Part shown: piece by piece, positions 33,339 to 44,225 of the stretch
Numbering within the stretch: the stretch's first letter is position 1
How the letters are laid out: every line of letters starts with the position of its first letter
Source of the DNA: Schistocerca nitens
Lineage: Eukaryota; Arthropoda; Insecta; Orthoptera; Acrididae
Length of the DNA stretch: 64,000 nt
Reading direction: 5' to 3'
Assembly (NCBI RefSeq): GCF_023898315.1
Contig: NC_064622.1
Span: 162,956,178-163,020,177, forward strand
Made by a program: the position numbers and the translations under genes
The notes under the pieces: model-generated
Database searches by the model: none
Seen by the model: only the letters and a program-made list of their open reading frames with translations
Told to the model about the DNA's origin: nothing

Positions 33339-34714
33339 AAAATACTAACGCAAATTCCTTACAGACGAATGGAAAAACTGGTAGAAGCCGACCTCGGGGA
33401 AGGTCAGTTTGGATTCCGTAGAAATATTGGAACACGTGAGGCAATGCTGACCCTACGACTTACCTTAGAAGATAGATTAAGGAAAGGCAAACCTACGTTT
33501 CTAGCATTTGTAGACTTAGAGAAAGCTTTTGACAATGTTGACTGGAATACTCTCTTTCAAATTCTGAAGGTGGCAGGGGTCAAACACAGGGAGCGAAAGG
33601 CTATTTAAAATTTGTACAGAAACCAGATGGCAGTTATAAGAGTCGAGGGACATGAAAGGGAAGCAGTGGTTCGGAAGGGAGTGAGACAGGGTTGTATCAT
33701 ATCTCCGATGTTATTCAATCTGTATATTGAGCAAGCAGTAAAGGAAACAAAAGAAAAATTCGGAGTCGGAATTAAAATCCATGGAGAAGAAATAAAATCT
33801 TTGAGGTTCGCCGATTAAATTGTAATTCTGTCAGAGACAGCAAAGGACTTGGAAGAGCAGTTGAACGGAATGGACAGTGTCTTGAAAGGAGGATATAAGA
33901 TGAACATCAACAAAAGCAAAACGACGATGGTGGAATGCAGTCGAATTACATCAGGTGATGTTGAGAGAATTGGATTAGGAAATGACACACTTAAAGTAGT
34001 TAAGGAGTTTTGCTATTTGGGGAGAAAGATAACTGATGATAGTCGAAGTAGAGAGGATATAAAATACAGACTGGGAATGGCAAGGAAAGCGTTCCTGAAG
34101 AAGAGAACTTTGTTAAAATCGAGTATTGATTTAAGTGTCAGGAAGTCGTTTCTGAAAGTATTTGTGTGGACTGTAACCATGAATGGAAGTGAAACATGGA
34201 CGATAAATAGTTTGGACGAGAAGAGAATACAAGCTTTCGAAATGTGGTGCTACAGAAGAATGCTGAAGATTAGATGGGTAGATCACATAACTAATGAGAA
34301 GGTATTGAACAGGATTGGGGAGAAGAGAAATTTGTGGGACAACGTGACTAGAAGAAGGGATTAGTTGGTAGGACATGTTCTGAGCCATCAAGTGATCACC
34401 AGTTTAATATTGGAGGACAGCGTGGAGGGTACAATCGTAGAGGGAGACCAAGAGAGGAATACACTAAACAGATTCGGAAGGATGTAGGTTGCAGTAGGTA
34501 CTTGGAGATGAAGAAGCTTGCACTGGCTAGAGTAGCATGGAGAGCTGCAGTCGTTCTTCCTGCGAACCATACGCGACTGGAACAGGAAAGGGAGGTAATG
34601 ACAGTGCCCTCCGCCACACACCGTTGGGTGGCTTGTGGAGTATAAATGTAGATGTAGAAGTAGATGAAGATGAAACCAGTCTCAGGACTGAAGACCACAA
34701 CAACAACACAACAA
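33339..34714 (+). mobile_element. RTE-like LINE, RT to 3' end, nearly open
   Basis: 5'-truncated ORF2 that is the best preserved RTE copy here. Blocks in order are GQFGFRRNIGTREA (33400-33440), FLAFVDLEKAFDNVDWNTLF (33500-33555; the Asp in VDLEKAFD is the first catalytic residue of RT), stop at 33606, RKGVRQGCIISPMLFNLYIE (33677-33735), RFAD then a stop at 33816-33818 where the second Asp of FADD should be, then GMDSVLKGGYKMNINKSKT, FCYLGRKITDDSRSREDIKY, SETWTINSLDEKRIQAFEMW and NRIGEKRNLWDNVTRRRD with a stop at 34362. A CR1-like 3' end is inserted at 34550-34672. The tail is AAC-rich. Confidence 0.9.
34550..34672 (+). mobile_element. CR1/Jockey-like LINE 3' end inserted in RTE copy
   Basis: A 123-bp fragment with GTCGTTCTTCCTGCGAACCA (end of ORF2), the 3' UTR block CCCTCCGCCACACACCGTTG and a TAGATG-type tail. 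It splits the RTE-like 3' end exactly between GAGAGCTGCA and AAACCAGTCTC. It is severely 5'-truncated. Confidence 0.85.
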
Positions 34715-36219
34715 ATGGAGACAATATATGAGGGACACTTAAAAGAGAAAATTGAGGGAGTAGCGGTATGGGCATATCAAACATGTGGATGAGAAGACGA
34801 TGTCGAGGACAATGCACAAGAAGATGGATGGCAAAAGGCTAGAGGGAAGGCGAAGAGACAGACGATTATGGTAATTAGTTTCCGCGTTTTAACGTGTTAA
34901 ATATGGAAAGTTTAATTATAGCCAGCCGGTCCATTCACTCATGTTTTGAAATAAAGTAATAAAATTATTAAATTGTAAATAACTAAATTTGTTTCACACA
35001 GTAATGTTACTTATTTTCTTATTTTTATAGATAGTAATCCCTAATAAAGAAATTGTTTCAAGTGAGACGTTTATGTTGCCCTTGGCTCCAGGAGGAATAA
35101 TTTCAGGGATCCATTCATTCCTCCTCGAGTCCAACAGTACATATAAGTCGCAATTAAAATAATTATAAAACTATGGACAACAATCGAAATTTAGAAACGT
35201 AGCTTGACTCACTACGCATTCCAAAGGCAGGAACCCAACTTTTACAGTAATTCGCGAAATTTTAATCAATTCTCTCACGAAAGCGTAAATTATCGAGTTT
35301 GGATCAGAGCGAGGCTGGTGATACTTATTTAGACTGATTTTTCTTGTGTAGAAATGCAGAGAATGAAACCAAATAAGCCAATAGACGCTTCCGATTAGAT
35401 CAGCGGAGCAGTGCGTCGTGTCATTTGTGTCGCGCGCCGCACATCGCAAAGAATCCGTGGATTCAGGCCGCGACCGCGGAAGCTTCGAGATACGACAGAA
35501 AGGGAACGTTTCAAAGTTAAAAAGTGATGCACTTGATTCGCAGCCTGTGGGCACGACGCCGCCTCCTTCGCAGGCCCACGCGCGGTTTTTGCAGCCTAGT
35601 TTGGCAGCGCCAGTGAACCGGCTGCCCACGGCACGCGAGCGCAGCGCCCGGAGGCGGCAACAGGACGTATATCTGCTGATGAGGTCACCGGTTACGTATG
35701 GCGGCTGCCTCGCAGGAAGCGCAGAGCGTCGCCGTGTCCGGCGCCACGCTCGATACGGCCCAAAGCAGGCACGCCGCTGCCGGTGTGGTGTCACCTTTCC
35801 ACTTAATTTGTTTTCCCGCAATTGTCTCTTTCGTCACCAGTGTCGCACTTCCTTCATCTCCCGCATTTCGACGCCGCAGAATTTTGTAGAGACACTCCGT
35901 AATATATTTCCGTTTACGGGATTCCACAAGGCTCAACATTAGGTCCACTATTGTTTCTCATAGACGCAGTGCCACAGAAAAATTGCGACAAACTTGTAAG
36001 ATGATGTCTTGAGGAACAAATCGAGGATAGGATCCAGGGTCCAGAAACGTCATCCAACGACTCTACAGATCGCCGAAGTTACAAGCGCTGGGGACTGCCA
36101 CTGGGCCAACCCTTCGACAGAAAATGTGACTTTGGACGATGACGAATCGTAGGTGGAACGCCTAGCAAGTTTTTTTATTTTTTTTATTCAGTGATCGCGA
36201 CTGATTGCCACGATCGCCA
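34715..36219. other. No gene; GC-rich patch and an RT scrap
   Basis: About 35420-35790 is GC- and CpG-rich, with long overlapping frames on both strands and no domain. At 35918-35977 the plus strand reads GIPQGSTLGPLLFLI, a typical Jockey/CR1 reverse-transcriptase motif, alone and without context. Confidence 0.45.
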
Positions 36220-36323
36220 GTGGAGAACATGGAGCTAGCTTCTGCGTAGTCAGACCTTGTCTCCTATGAATATGATGCTCTATTGACACACAGTCAACAT
36301 GGGTTTAGAAAACATCGTTCCTG

Positions 36324-36659
36324 AAACTTACTGGCAGATTAAAACTGTGTGCCGGACCGAGACTCGAACTCGGGACCTTTGCCTTTCGCGGGCAAGTGCT
36401 CCTTTCTTGCAGGAGTGCTCGTTCTGCAAGGTATGCAGGAGAGCTTCTGCGAAGTTTGGAAGGTAGGAAACGAGGTACTGGCGGAATTGAAGCTGTGAGG
36501 ACGGGGCGTGAGTCGTGCTTGTGTAGCTCAGTTGGTAGAGCACTTGCCCGCGAAGGGCAAAGGTCCCGAGTTCGAGTCACGGTCCGGCACACAGTTTTAA
36601 TCTGCCAGGAAGTTTCATATTAGCGCACACTCCACTGCAGAGTGAAAATATCATTCTGG
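36324..36659. mobile_element. Head-to-head tRNA foldback, left arm truncated, 14-bp TSD
   Basis: Same family as 20832-21289. The left arm (36324-36401) and right outer arm (36538-36616) each hold the tRNA-like A box, CGCGAAG-type loop and B box; the inner part of the left arm is deleted. The 3' extension has GCACACTCCACTGCAGAGTG. A perfect 14-bp TSD, AAACATCGTTCCTG, lies at 36310-36323 and 36660-36673, within the LINE's GFRKHRS codons. The TSD length fits LINE-mediated retroposition. Confidence 0.9.
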
Positions 36660-36825
36660 AAACATCGTTCCTGTGCAACACAACTAGATCTTTGTTCACA
36701 TGAATTGTTGAGTGCTATTGACAAGGGATTTCAGATCGATTCCGTATTTATGGATTTCCGGAAGGCTTTTGACGCTGTACCACACAAGCGGCTTCTATTG
36801 AAATTGCGTGCTGTGACTGGATTTG

Positions 36826-37026
36826 CGCCGGCCGCGGTGGTCTAGCGGTTCTAGGCGCTCAGTCAGGAACCGCGTGACTGCTACGGTCGCAGGTTCGAAT
36901 CCTGCCTCGGGCATGGATGTGTGTGATGTCCTTAGGTTAGTTAGGTTTAAGTAGTTCTAAGTTCTAGGGGACTTATGACCACAGATGTTGAGTCCCATAG
37001 TGCTCAGAGCCATTTTTTTTTTTTTT
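36826..37026 (+). mobile_element. SINE-A copy in LINE, with T-run tail
   Basis: Head CGCGGTGGTCTAGCGGTTCT, B box GGTTCGAATCC, tail GTGCTCAGAGCCATTT followed by a T run of about 15. Perfect 12-bp TSD TGACTGGATTTG (36814-36825 and 37027-37038). Confidence 0.96.
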
Positions 37027-37972
37027 TGACTGGATTTGTGATTTCCTGTCGGAGAGGTCACAGTTGGTAGTAATTGACGGAAAGTCATCGAGTAAAACAG
37101 AAGTGATTTCTGGCGTTCCCCAAGGTAGTGTTATAGGCCCTTTGCTGATCCTTATCTATATAAACGATTTGGGAGACAATTTGAGCAGCCGTCTTCGGTT
37201 GTCTGCAGATGACGCTGTCATTTATCGACTAATAAAGTCATCAGAAGATCAAAACAAACTGCAAAACGATTTAGAAGAAATATCTGAATGCTGCGAAAAG
37301 TGGCAGTTGACCCTAAATAACGAAATGTGTGAGGTCATCCATATGAGTGCTAGAAGGAACTCGTTAAACTTCGGTTACACGATAAATCAGTCTAATCTAA
37401 AAGCCGTAAATTCAACTAAATACCTAGGTATTACAATTACGAAAAACTTAAATTGGAAGGAACGCATAGAAAATGTGGGGAAGGCTAACCAAAGACTCCG
37501 TTTTATTGGCAGCATACTTAGAAAATGTAACAAACCTACTGAGGAGACTGCTTACACAACGCTTGTCCGTCCTCTTTTAGAATACTGCTGCGCGGTGTGG
37601 GATCCTTACCAGATAGCACTGACGGAGTACATCGAAAAAGTTCAAAGAAAGACAGCACGTTTTGTATTATCGCGAAATATGGGAGAGAGTGTCACAGAAA
37701 TGATAGAGGATTTGTGCTGGAAATCGTTAAAAGAAAGGCGTTTTTCGTTGCGGCAGAATCTTGTCACGAAATTCCAATCACCAACTTTCTCCTCCTAATG
37801 CGAAAATATTTTGTTGACACCGGAGCTCGTACGGAAAGATATAGGTGTTCATTCTTTCCGCGCGTTATACGAGATTGGAATAATAGAGAATTGTGAAGAT
37901 GGTTCGATGAACCCTCTGCCAGGCACTTAAATGTGATTTTCAGAGTATCGATGTAGATGTAGATGCTGCCTT

Positions 37973-38313
37973 GGTGGATTAGGTTTTGGACACAGGTTTT
38001 CCTCTGCAGTTTATTTTCCTCCTGTACACCGGAAAACACTGGAGATTTTAGAGGCTTCCAGGAGAAAAAGTGCTGCTTGAAATCTGTGTCCGAAACCGTC
38101 ATCCACGAGGCAAGAGAGCATCGCATTCGTAGGAGACAAGGTATTTCTGCATAGCAGCTACCTCCATTTTCTCAGCTGGCAATTAATCGCGATTACCGAA
38201 TAACAAACAAAATTGCGCAGCATTGCACCTACAGCCCCTCATACCCAAACCATCAGATACACATTCAAATAGGTATCGGACGTTGTATGTCGATAGAGAA
38301 TCAACAAAAACTC
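37973..38313. other. No gene recognised
   Basis: Short unassigned interval between the LINE 3' end and a foldback element. Nothing is supported. Confidence 0.35.
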
Positions 38314-39167
38314 CGATTTAGTTCGTACTGTGTGCTGTCGTCCAGCAGAACGTTCGTAAACGTTAATAAAAGTAACACCAAAACTATCGGAGCATAGGAA
38401 AAGCATAACTGTGAGTAACTAATACGTACAGCCTGCGTGGGGAAGTTGGTAGAGCGTTAGATCGTCGTACCAATGGTTCTGCCTTCACATCCCAAAGATG
38501 ACATTTGTTTTTACTTCATTATTAGTGAAAGTGTTATGTGGGACTATTAATACTTACACACGTGTGACGGAACTCTTTCTTTATTCTACTGTTCCAGCCG
38601 TTTATGTTTATTCTGTGCAACTACAAATGCACTAGCTGCTTTATCACAAGTGGTGTCTGTTATGTCGAACATGTCCGACAGAACACCACTCCTATGTACG
38701 TACGTATGGGTCTGCTATTACAACTAACGAAGCGATAGCAGACTGCTAAAAATAATATTGCTACAAACTCTGAAAAGTGCTTTTACATCTCAGTAAAATG
38801 TTGTCCCATATAGCAGTTTCACGAATAAACAGTTAAAACAAGTTATCAGTGAGGTTTGAACGCGAGACCTATGCCACGACGATCGCACGCGCTACCAACT
38901 CACCCACACTACAAAACTGTCGCCAACAGACACGCCTTTGCCGGCCGGTGTGGCCGAGCGGTTCTAGGCGCTTCAGTCCGAAACCGCGCGACCGCTACGG
39001 TCGCAGGTTCGAATCCTGCATCCGGCATGGATATATTAAGTCCCATGGTGCTCAGAGCCATTTGAACCAAGACACGCCTTTCCTGTGCTCCATAGTTCTT
39101 GTGTTAATTTTTTTAACAGTTTACGCATGTTCTACTGGACGACAGCACGCAAGCACGAACTAAATCT
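38314..39167. mobile_element. Second-family tRNA foldback with SINE-A inside
   Basis: Left arm (from GATTTAGTTCG at 38314) and right arm (ending CGAACTAAATC at 39167) are inverted, diverged copies. Both contain TGTGCTGTCGTCCAG-type and AGAACGTTCGTAAACG-type blocks. Each also carries a tRNA-like head: GTGGGGAAGTTGGTAGAGCG on the plus strand near 38440, and the equivalent GTGAGTTGGTAGCGCG on the minus strand near 38900, with a GTTTGAACGCG-type B-box region. A deleted SINE-A sits in the right arm (38940-39069). No TSD was found. Confidence 0.7.
38940..39069 (+). mobile_element. Internally deleted SINE-A
   Basis: Full head (GTGTGGCCGAGCGGTTCTAG, B box GGTTCGAATCC) joins directly to the tail TTAAGTCCCATGGTGCTCAG; about 65 bp of body are missing. 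Perfect 12-bp TSD AGACACGCCTTT (38928-38939 and 39070-39081). Confidence 0.94.
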
Positions 39168-39459
39168 GTGTTCTGGTTGATACTCTATCTACATACAACG
39201 TTTGGTACCGATCTTAGTGTCCAACATTTGGAGGTCTGGGTGTCAGTGTACAAACATGATTTGCTGCCGAAAGTGTGGTCTAGTGGCAGGGGCTAGCGCC
39301 TATAGCTTCGACGCTCTGTAGCGTCGTTGGATGAAGTTTCAGGACAGGGCTTTCTAGCCTCTATTTGTTCCTCAAAGACACCTTCTACAACCCTTCGAAC
39401 TTTGCCGCAACATTTCTGGAACACCCTGTAAGTAAATGACCTTCTGTGTCATCTGCAAC

Positions 39460-40300
39460 ACGCAGAGTTAATTCTTTTTACAGGTGGTATTACTACTGTA
39501 ATTAATGCACCCATGCATACAGAAACAGAAGGAATGGTAAATAATGTTTTTAGAAGTATTACTGAGTGGTTTTCTGCCATTGGTCTCACTCTCAATTTAA
39601 AAAAGACACAGCTGTTGAGTTCTGTGGATCTAGAGGTATTACACTAATGATAAATTTAACACATGGTGAGGAAACAATAAAAGTGCAAACTTCAAAAAAT
39701 TTTAGATGTCGATAGTGATGAGAATTTAAATTGAAGGTAAAAACTATAACTCCTGAAACAACTCTGTTCAGCCACATTTACATTTCCAATAATTTTAAGT
39801 TTGCAGGAGAGAGAAATCATAAAGTATATTATTTTAAATTTATTTTCATTCAAGTCAGGGAAAGCTAATTTTTCTTAAAGAAAGTTTTCATTGCCCAACG
39901 ACTTACTGTAAGACAAAATACGTGCTCTCCAATGATCATCTTATAGACACCTGTTTCAGGAATAAGGCATTTTGACTACTGCTTCACAGCGTATTTATTC
40001 TCTCGTGAAGTTTACTGTAAATCTGTAGTAGAAAAGACACTAAAATTTATGCATTTACGATGCCGGAAGAAAAAAATGGCTTTCATTATTGCAGATCAAG
40101 GTTGTCTTTACCACAGAAACGGGTGTACAATGCTTCCACCAAATTTTTGGTTACTTGGCTAGTGATAAAAAAATATCTGACAGCAAAATTAAATTTGAAA
40201 ACAAACTGAAAAAGGTTTTACTTAATAACTCCTTTTCACTCCTGGACAATGACTTGTTCAGAAAATTACAAGCTGCTTTGTTTTAATGTGTCAAGAAGTG
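39460..40300 (+). mobile_element. Jockey-type LINE remnant
   Basis: Decayed plus-strand ORF2 C-terminal half. Readable pieces include MVNNVFRSITEWFSAIGLTL followed by NLKKTQ, the usual segment after the active site. Farther on are DENLN, VFIAQRLTVRQNT-like sequence near 39890 and HLRCRKK near 40060. Many stops and frameshifts are present. The family differs from the 36260 LINE. Limits are approximate. Confidence 0.6.
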
Positions 40301-40457
40301 AGTTGCACTGTCCATGCGCTGTATTTTTTTTTTACTCTGTAAGAGATTTTGGTACCCAGCGAGCTCGTAGTTGGAAAAAATTCGATTTTTCAGAAACAGT
40401 TTCACGAAGTGATCTTGAAACTTGCAGAAAAGTCTTAGAAAGATCTGATGTTGAAAA

Positions 40458-40524
40458 CCCGCGCGGCCTAAGGCGTCTTGTCACGGTGCGCGGGGCTCCC
40501 CCCGTCGGAGGTCCGTGTCCCCCT

Positions 40525-40571
<47 letters not shown>

Positions 40572-40665
40572 GTCCCTAGCGTAAGTTAGTGTAAGTTAGA
40601 TTAAGTAGTGCGTAAGCTTAGGGACCGATGACCTCAGCAGTTTGGTCCATAAGACTAAATAATTT
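40458..40665 (+). mobile_element. SINE-B copy with (GT)n core
   Basis: Head GCGCGGCCTAAGGCGTCTTG, B-box region GGAGGTCCG (degraded), a GT microsatellite at 40529-40570, then body CTTAGGGACCGATGACCTCA and tail GGTCCATAAGACTAAAT. No clear TSD. Confidence 0.82.
40529..40570 (+). repeat. (GT)n microsatellite
   Basis: About 42 bp of uninterrupted GT, inside SINE-B at the same place as the CA run in the 59.5-kb copy. Confidence 0.97.
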
Positions 40666-40670
40666 TTAAA

Positions 40671-41719
40671 ATTACCCTTTTTTTACGAGCTCTCCAACTA
40701 CATATACCAGTTCGTCATTAAAGAAACATGGACGCCCACTTCGTCCGTCATCGTGCACTTGACCACTTCCTTCATTGGACTGAGATATCGATCTCCTTGC
40801 CAGTAAATAACTCATCGCGTTTTCTCCGTAGTCCTTGACAATATATCGAGGAATGTCAGCTGATTTAGTTCTACGCATTCAGAAAACTACTTCCAACACT
40901 GTTCTCACAAGCGGTTGTATTTTCAGTCAACATCATCATTCTAAACAAGTGCTACACAGCGTGAGCAACACTCACCAGATCTCAAAATGGTGTAGCTGCT
41001 ACTCCTTGACTCAAAGCAACTACCGCGCATGCGACCAACTGTGACTGTGTCACTGCCGCACAAAGAAATACAAACAGAACCTTCTTCCTGGACGTACCCA
41101 GGTAAAAATGTTTTTAAAAATTGCTCGCAAGCAACTATTGAGTGAGCTTGTGATTCCGATGATGGGGAGGCGATTTGTTTGACATCGGTGTAGTCGTGGA
41201 CTGACACAGTCGGGTGGAAATGTAATATTCCGAAAGAAATCACATTATAAATTGTTACCAATAAACTGCAGTTGAATGGAAAGAAACATGTTTCTGCATG
41301 AAACATTAAGCGACTTCGTCCCCTAGTCATTGTCAGTTGGTAATGGAGACTGTAAAGACATATTTTGTTTGTTTTCCTTCCAAATTCGCCTGATTCGTCG
41401 GTACAGTGTGCTAAGTGCTGTTAGTCCAATATGGGAGTAGTACACAGATAGCTCTAGAATGTTACAGATTCCACTCTAGAAACTGGGATTTCACTAACCC
41501 GAGAAAATTTGCATATTATAATATTTTTCGAATATCTGTCGTTTGTTACTGAACATTTATGCGTCACTTCCCTGAAAGTCAATACCATTTGTATACGCCC
41601 GAAAACGTTCACTGTCAGTCAAAGCTGATATGTATTCCAAACAGCTGAGCAGCATACACCGTACGAGCTTTCTGTTAGCCATCTCTTTCGCAGACAAATT
41701 GACACTTTCTGAATATGAT
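40671..41719. other. No gene recognised
   Basis: Open frames at 40835-41044 and 40941-41330 show no domain. Confidence 0.4.
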
Positions 41720-41730
41720 CACACAGTGAA

Positions 41731-41930
41731 AAAATGGTTCAAATGGCTCTTAGCACTATGGGACTTAACATCTGAGGTCATCAGTCCCCTAGAACTTAGA
41801 ACTGCTTAAACCTAACTAACCTAAGGACATCACACACATCCATGCCCGAGGCAGGATACGAACCTGCGACCGTAGTGGTCGCGCGGTTCCAGACTGAAGC
41901 GCCTAGAACAGCTTGGTCACAGCGGCCGGC
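41731..41930 (-). mobile_element. SINE-A copy
   Basis: Complete minus-strand copy: tail AATGGTTCAAATGGCTCTTA at the left, head ending CAGCGGCCGGC at the right. Perfect 11-bp TSD CACACAGTGAA (41720-41730 and 41931-41941). Confidence 0.95.
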
Positions 41931-42402
41931 CACACAGTGAAGGCTTTCACGACCACATGTTATAGTTGCTGATGAACCTTCCGGGCTGTATGACTGGGTT
42001 GAAGAAACGCTGGACGAAACGTCAGGAACCAAGAAGTTATTCCGGAAGTTTCTGTTTATAATTCTTCTACTATTGTAAATGAATGAAACTGATGCAGCTA
42101 TTATGTTTTACTTGGAAACTGTATAACTTTTGATTTCCGACTGCATATTCTGATCGTGAATATCCTTAATTGCCCTACTTTTAAACACGAACATATTTGT
42201 GCAAATAACTTTTAATGTGCATGATATCAATTAATCTAAACTGCATCTGACTACCCGTAAATGAAATTGAATATAAAGAATGGTTATCAGTGATACTCAG
42301 ATCGGCTTTCCCATGAAACAATCACACAGTGGTAACTGTAATGTCTTCAAAATGTGCTCTTGTAATCTCCCCCTTCCTATCCGGCCTACAGGATTGCGAT
42401 AT

Positions 42403-42602
42403 GCCGGCCGCTGTGACCAAGCGGCTCTAGGCGCTTCAGTACGGAACCGCGCTGCTGCTACGGTCGCAGGTTCCAGTCCGGCCTCGGGCATGGGTGTGTG
42501 TGTGATGTCCTTAGGTTAGTTAGGTTTAAGTAGTTCTGAGTCTCCGGGACTGATGACCTCAGATTCTAAGTCCCATAGCGCTTATAGCCATTTGAACCAT
42601 TT
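42403..42602 (+). mobile_element. SINE-A copy
   Basis: Head GCTGTGACCAAGCGGCTCTA, B box GGTTCCAGTCC (mutated), complete body. TSD GATTGCGATAT / GACTGCGATAT (42392-42402 and 42603-42613), one mismatch. Confidence 0.93.
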
Positions 42603-42613
42603 GACTGCGATAT

Positions 42614-44223
42614 AATTGACCGTGCTCGCGTACGCCTAATGGAATTTCAAAGCGAGTAAGGCTACCGTTACAGAAGGAAAATAATACATGTTAGTAAGAG
42701 GGAACTGTACAACAGAGCTTCCTGAAGGAAGAAACTATTCCAAACCTAATCCAAATATTAATGATAATTCTGAAATGGGTGGAAATCGCTCACAAACCGC
42801 ACAGGGGGGAGGTACGACGTAATATTTTTAATACAGAAAATACGGAAAATTCAAAAATACTGATTTGCGAAAAAATGATAATTAAACGGTCGCCAACTCA
42901 CTAGGGCAATGAATCTCCAGAATCTTTAGGAAGGTAATGGCAAATAAAATAAGCAAATAATCACTGGCATGGCAACAGAAGGTTGTCATGCTTTTCCACA
43001 ACACAATAGTTCGCGAGAAAATAAATGTATCAGAAAGCACTGAGTTTGCAGTTACTTATTCTGAAGTACTACATTTTTGAAAGTAAAGTTAAATGAAATT
43101 GCACGTTAAATAAATAACTAACTGGAACTGAAACTTTGTTTCATAAAATATGACTTTTAGGAATCTCAGAATAACGTAATGCAAAATTTGGTTAAAGGAA
43201 AACAATTTACTTTTAATTATTGAAAGATTGAATTGAATTTACTTTAAGCAAATGAGCAACTGACTGGCTTTTAACATAACAATAAGGTACCAAGCCAGCA
43301 GAAGTCATACGGCAAGCTAAATACGGAATAAATGACATTGCGCACTCTTAATTTGTGCTGTATCTTTAGCTACTAGTCTCTTCAGCGAAATTTTACGTTA
43401 CTTTAAGTGAGTGAAGTTGACACTCAAAATTGCAAAATTTAGACTGAAACTGGTCATTAGCACCCAAACAAAACTGGCAGTAAGTAGTTAATCAATTTTC
43501 ATTTTTTTACGACACTCGGTGATTGTACGGAAAGGAAAGGCGCTCTGTTTCGTAATAACTGATATTAAACGACCAAAAATTTTGGATGATGCGGAAGGTA
43601 TTTTATCTGAATTTTCAGTGTTACACCCTACTAGAAACACGCATCTACTAAATTGACATGAAATTTTACTAATGAATATTGTTTATAATTTTCTCAGAAA
43701 GATCATTTAAGCCCCACAATTGTTTCCTACCCAGCAACGGATAACTCGGCTCTACTGTCTGCACTGAAGCGCTGAACTGATTGACCTGTAATAACTCACT
43801 GCACGGTTATTTCAGTTACTTTGTTAGGCTCCTTTGATAAATTAAATGTTTGTACTCTTTCTGAAAATACGTTTCACTGTCCACGCAATAGTGCAAGGCG
43901 TGACAGTGCAGGATTTGCCAAATCTGTCCTTCAACGAACTGCGTGAGGATAAGCTCCATGAAATATTTATGAATCATAAAAGGTAGCATTTTAAAATGAT
44001 ATCCAATACTTTTAATGACACAAAAGGGACTCGAACTAACAAGAACAATATACTTATCTCAGCACTGTCATACCATCATAAAAATTATTTAGACAGAATA
44101 TTTAAGCTACTAAAAATTTCTTTTTGCCTGTTTAAATGAAATACTTTCAATTTACAATGGTGGCAGGAAACTAACTAATATACTCAACACGACTAATATT
44201 CACCCTGGACACCAACTCTTAAA
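42614..44223. other. AT-rich stretch without genes
   Basis: No coding frame above background, and no clear repeat boundary until the Tc1 end at 44226. Confidence 0.4.
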
Positions 44224-44225
44224 TA

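Larger units (their letters stand above)
36260..37972 (+). mobile_element. CR1/Jockey-like LINE, long RT segment, interrupted twice
   Basis: Starts at about 36280 with the codons for TQHGFRKHRS, is interrupted by a tRNA foldback (36324-36659), resumes with RSCATQLDLCSHELLSAIDK and FMDFRKAFDAVPHKRLLLKL, is interrupted again by SINE-A (36826-37026), and continues with an open 244-codon frame (37064-37798). That frame carries VISGVPQGSVIGPL, the active-site strand as RLSADDAVIYRL (Ser where Phe or Tyr is usual), YLGITITKNLNW and LVRPLLEYCCAVWDPYQ. RVIRDWNNREL follows in another frame and the stop is near 37897. The 3' tail is GATGTAGATGTAGATG (37954-37969). The endonuclease is missing. Confidence 0.92.

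Noticed and set aside
35171..35942. Long ORFs on both strands (216 and 174 codons).
   Set aside because: GC-rich composition gives long antiparallel frames; no motif, and the plus-strand frame runs out of frame with the only recognised RT motif at 35918.
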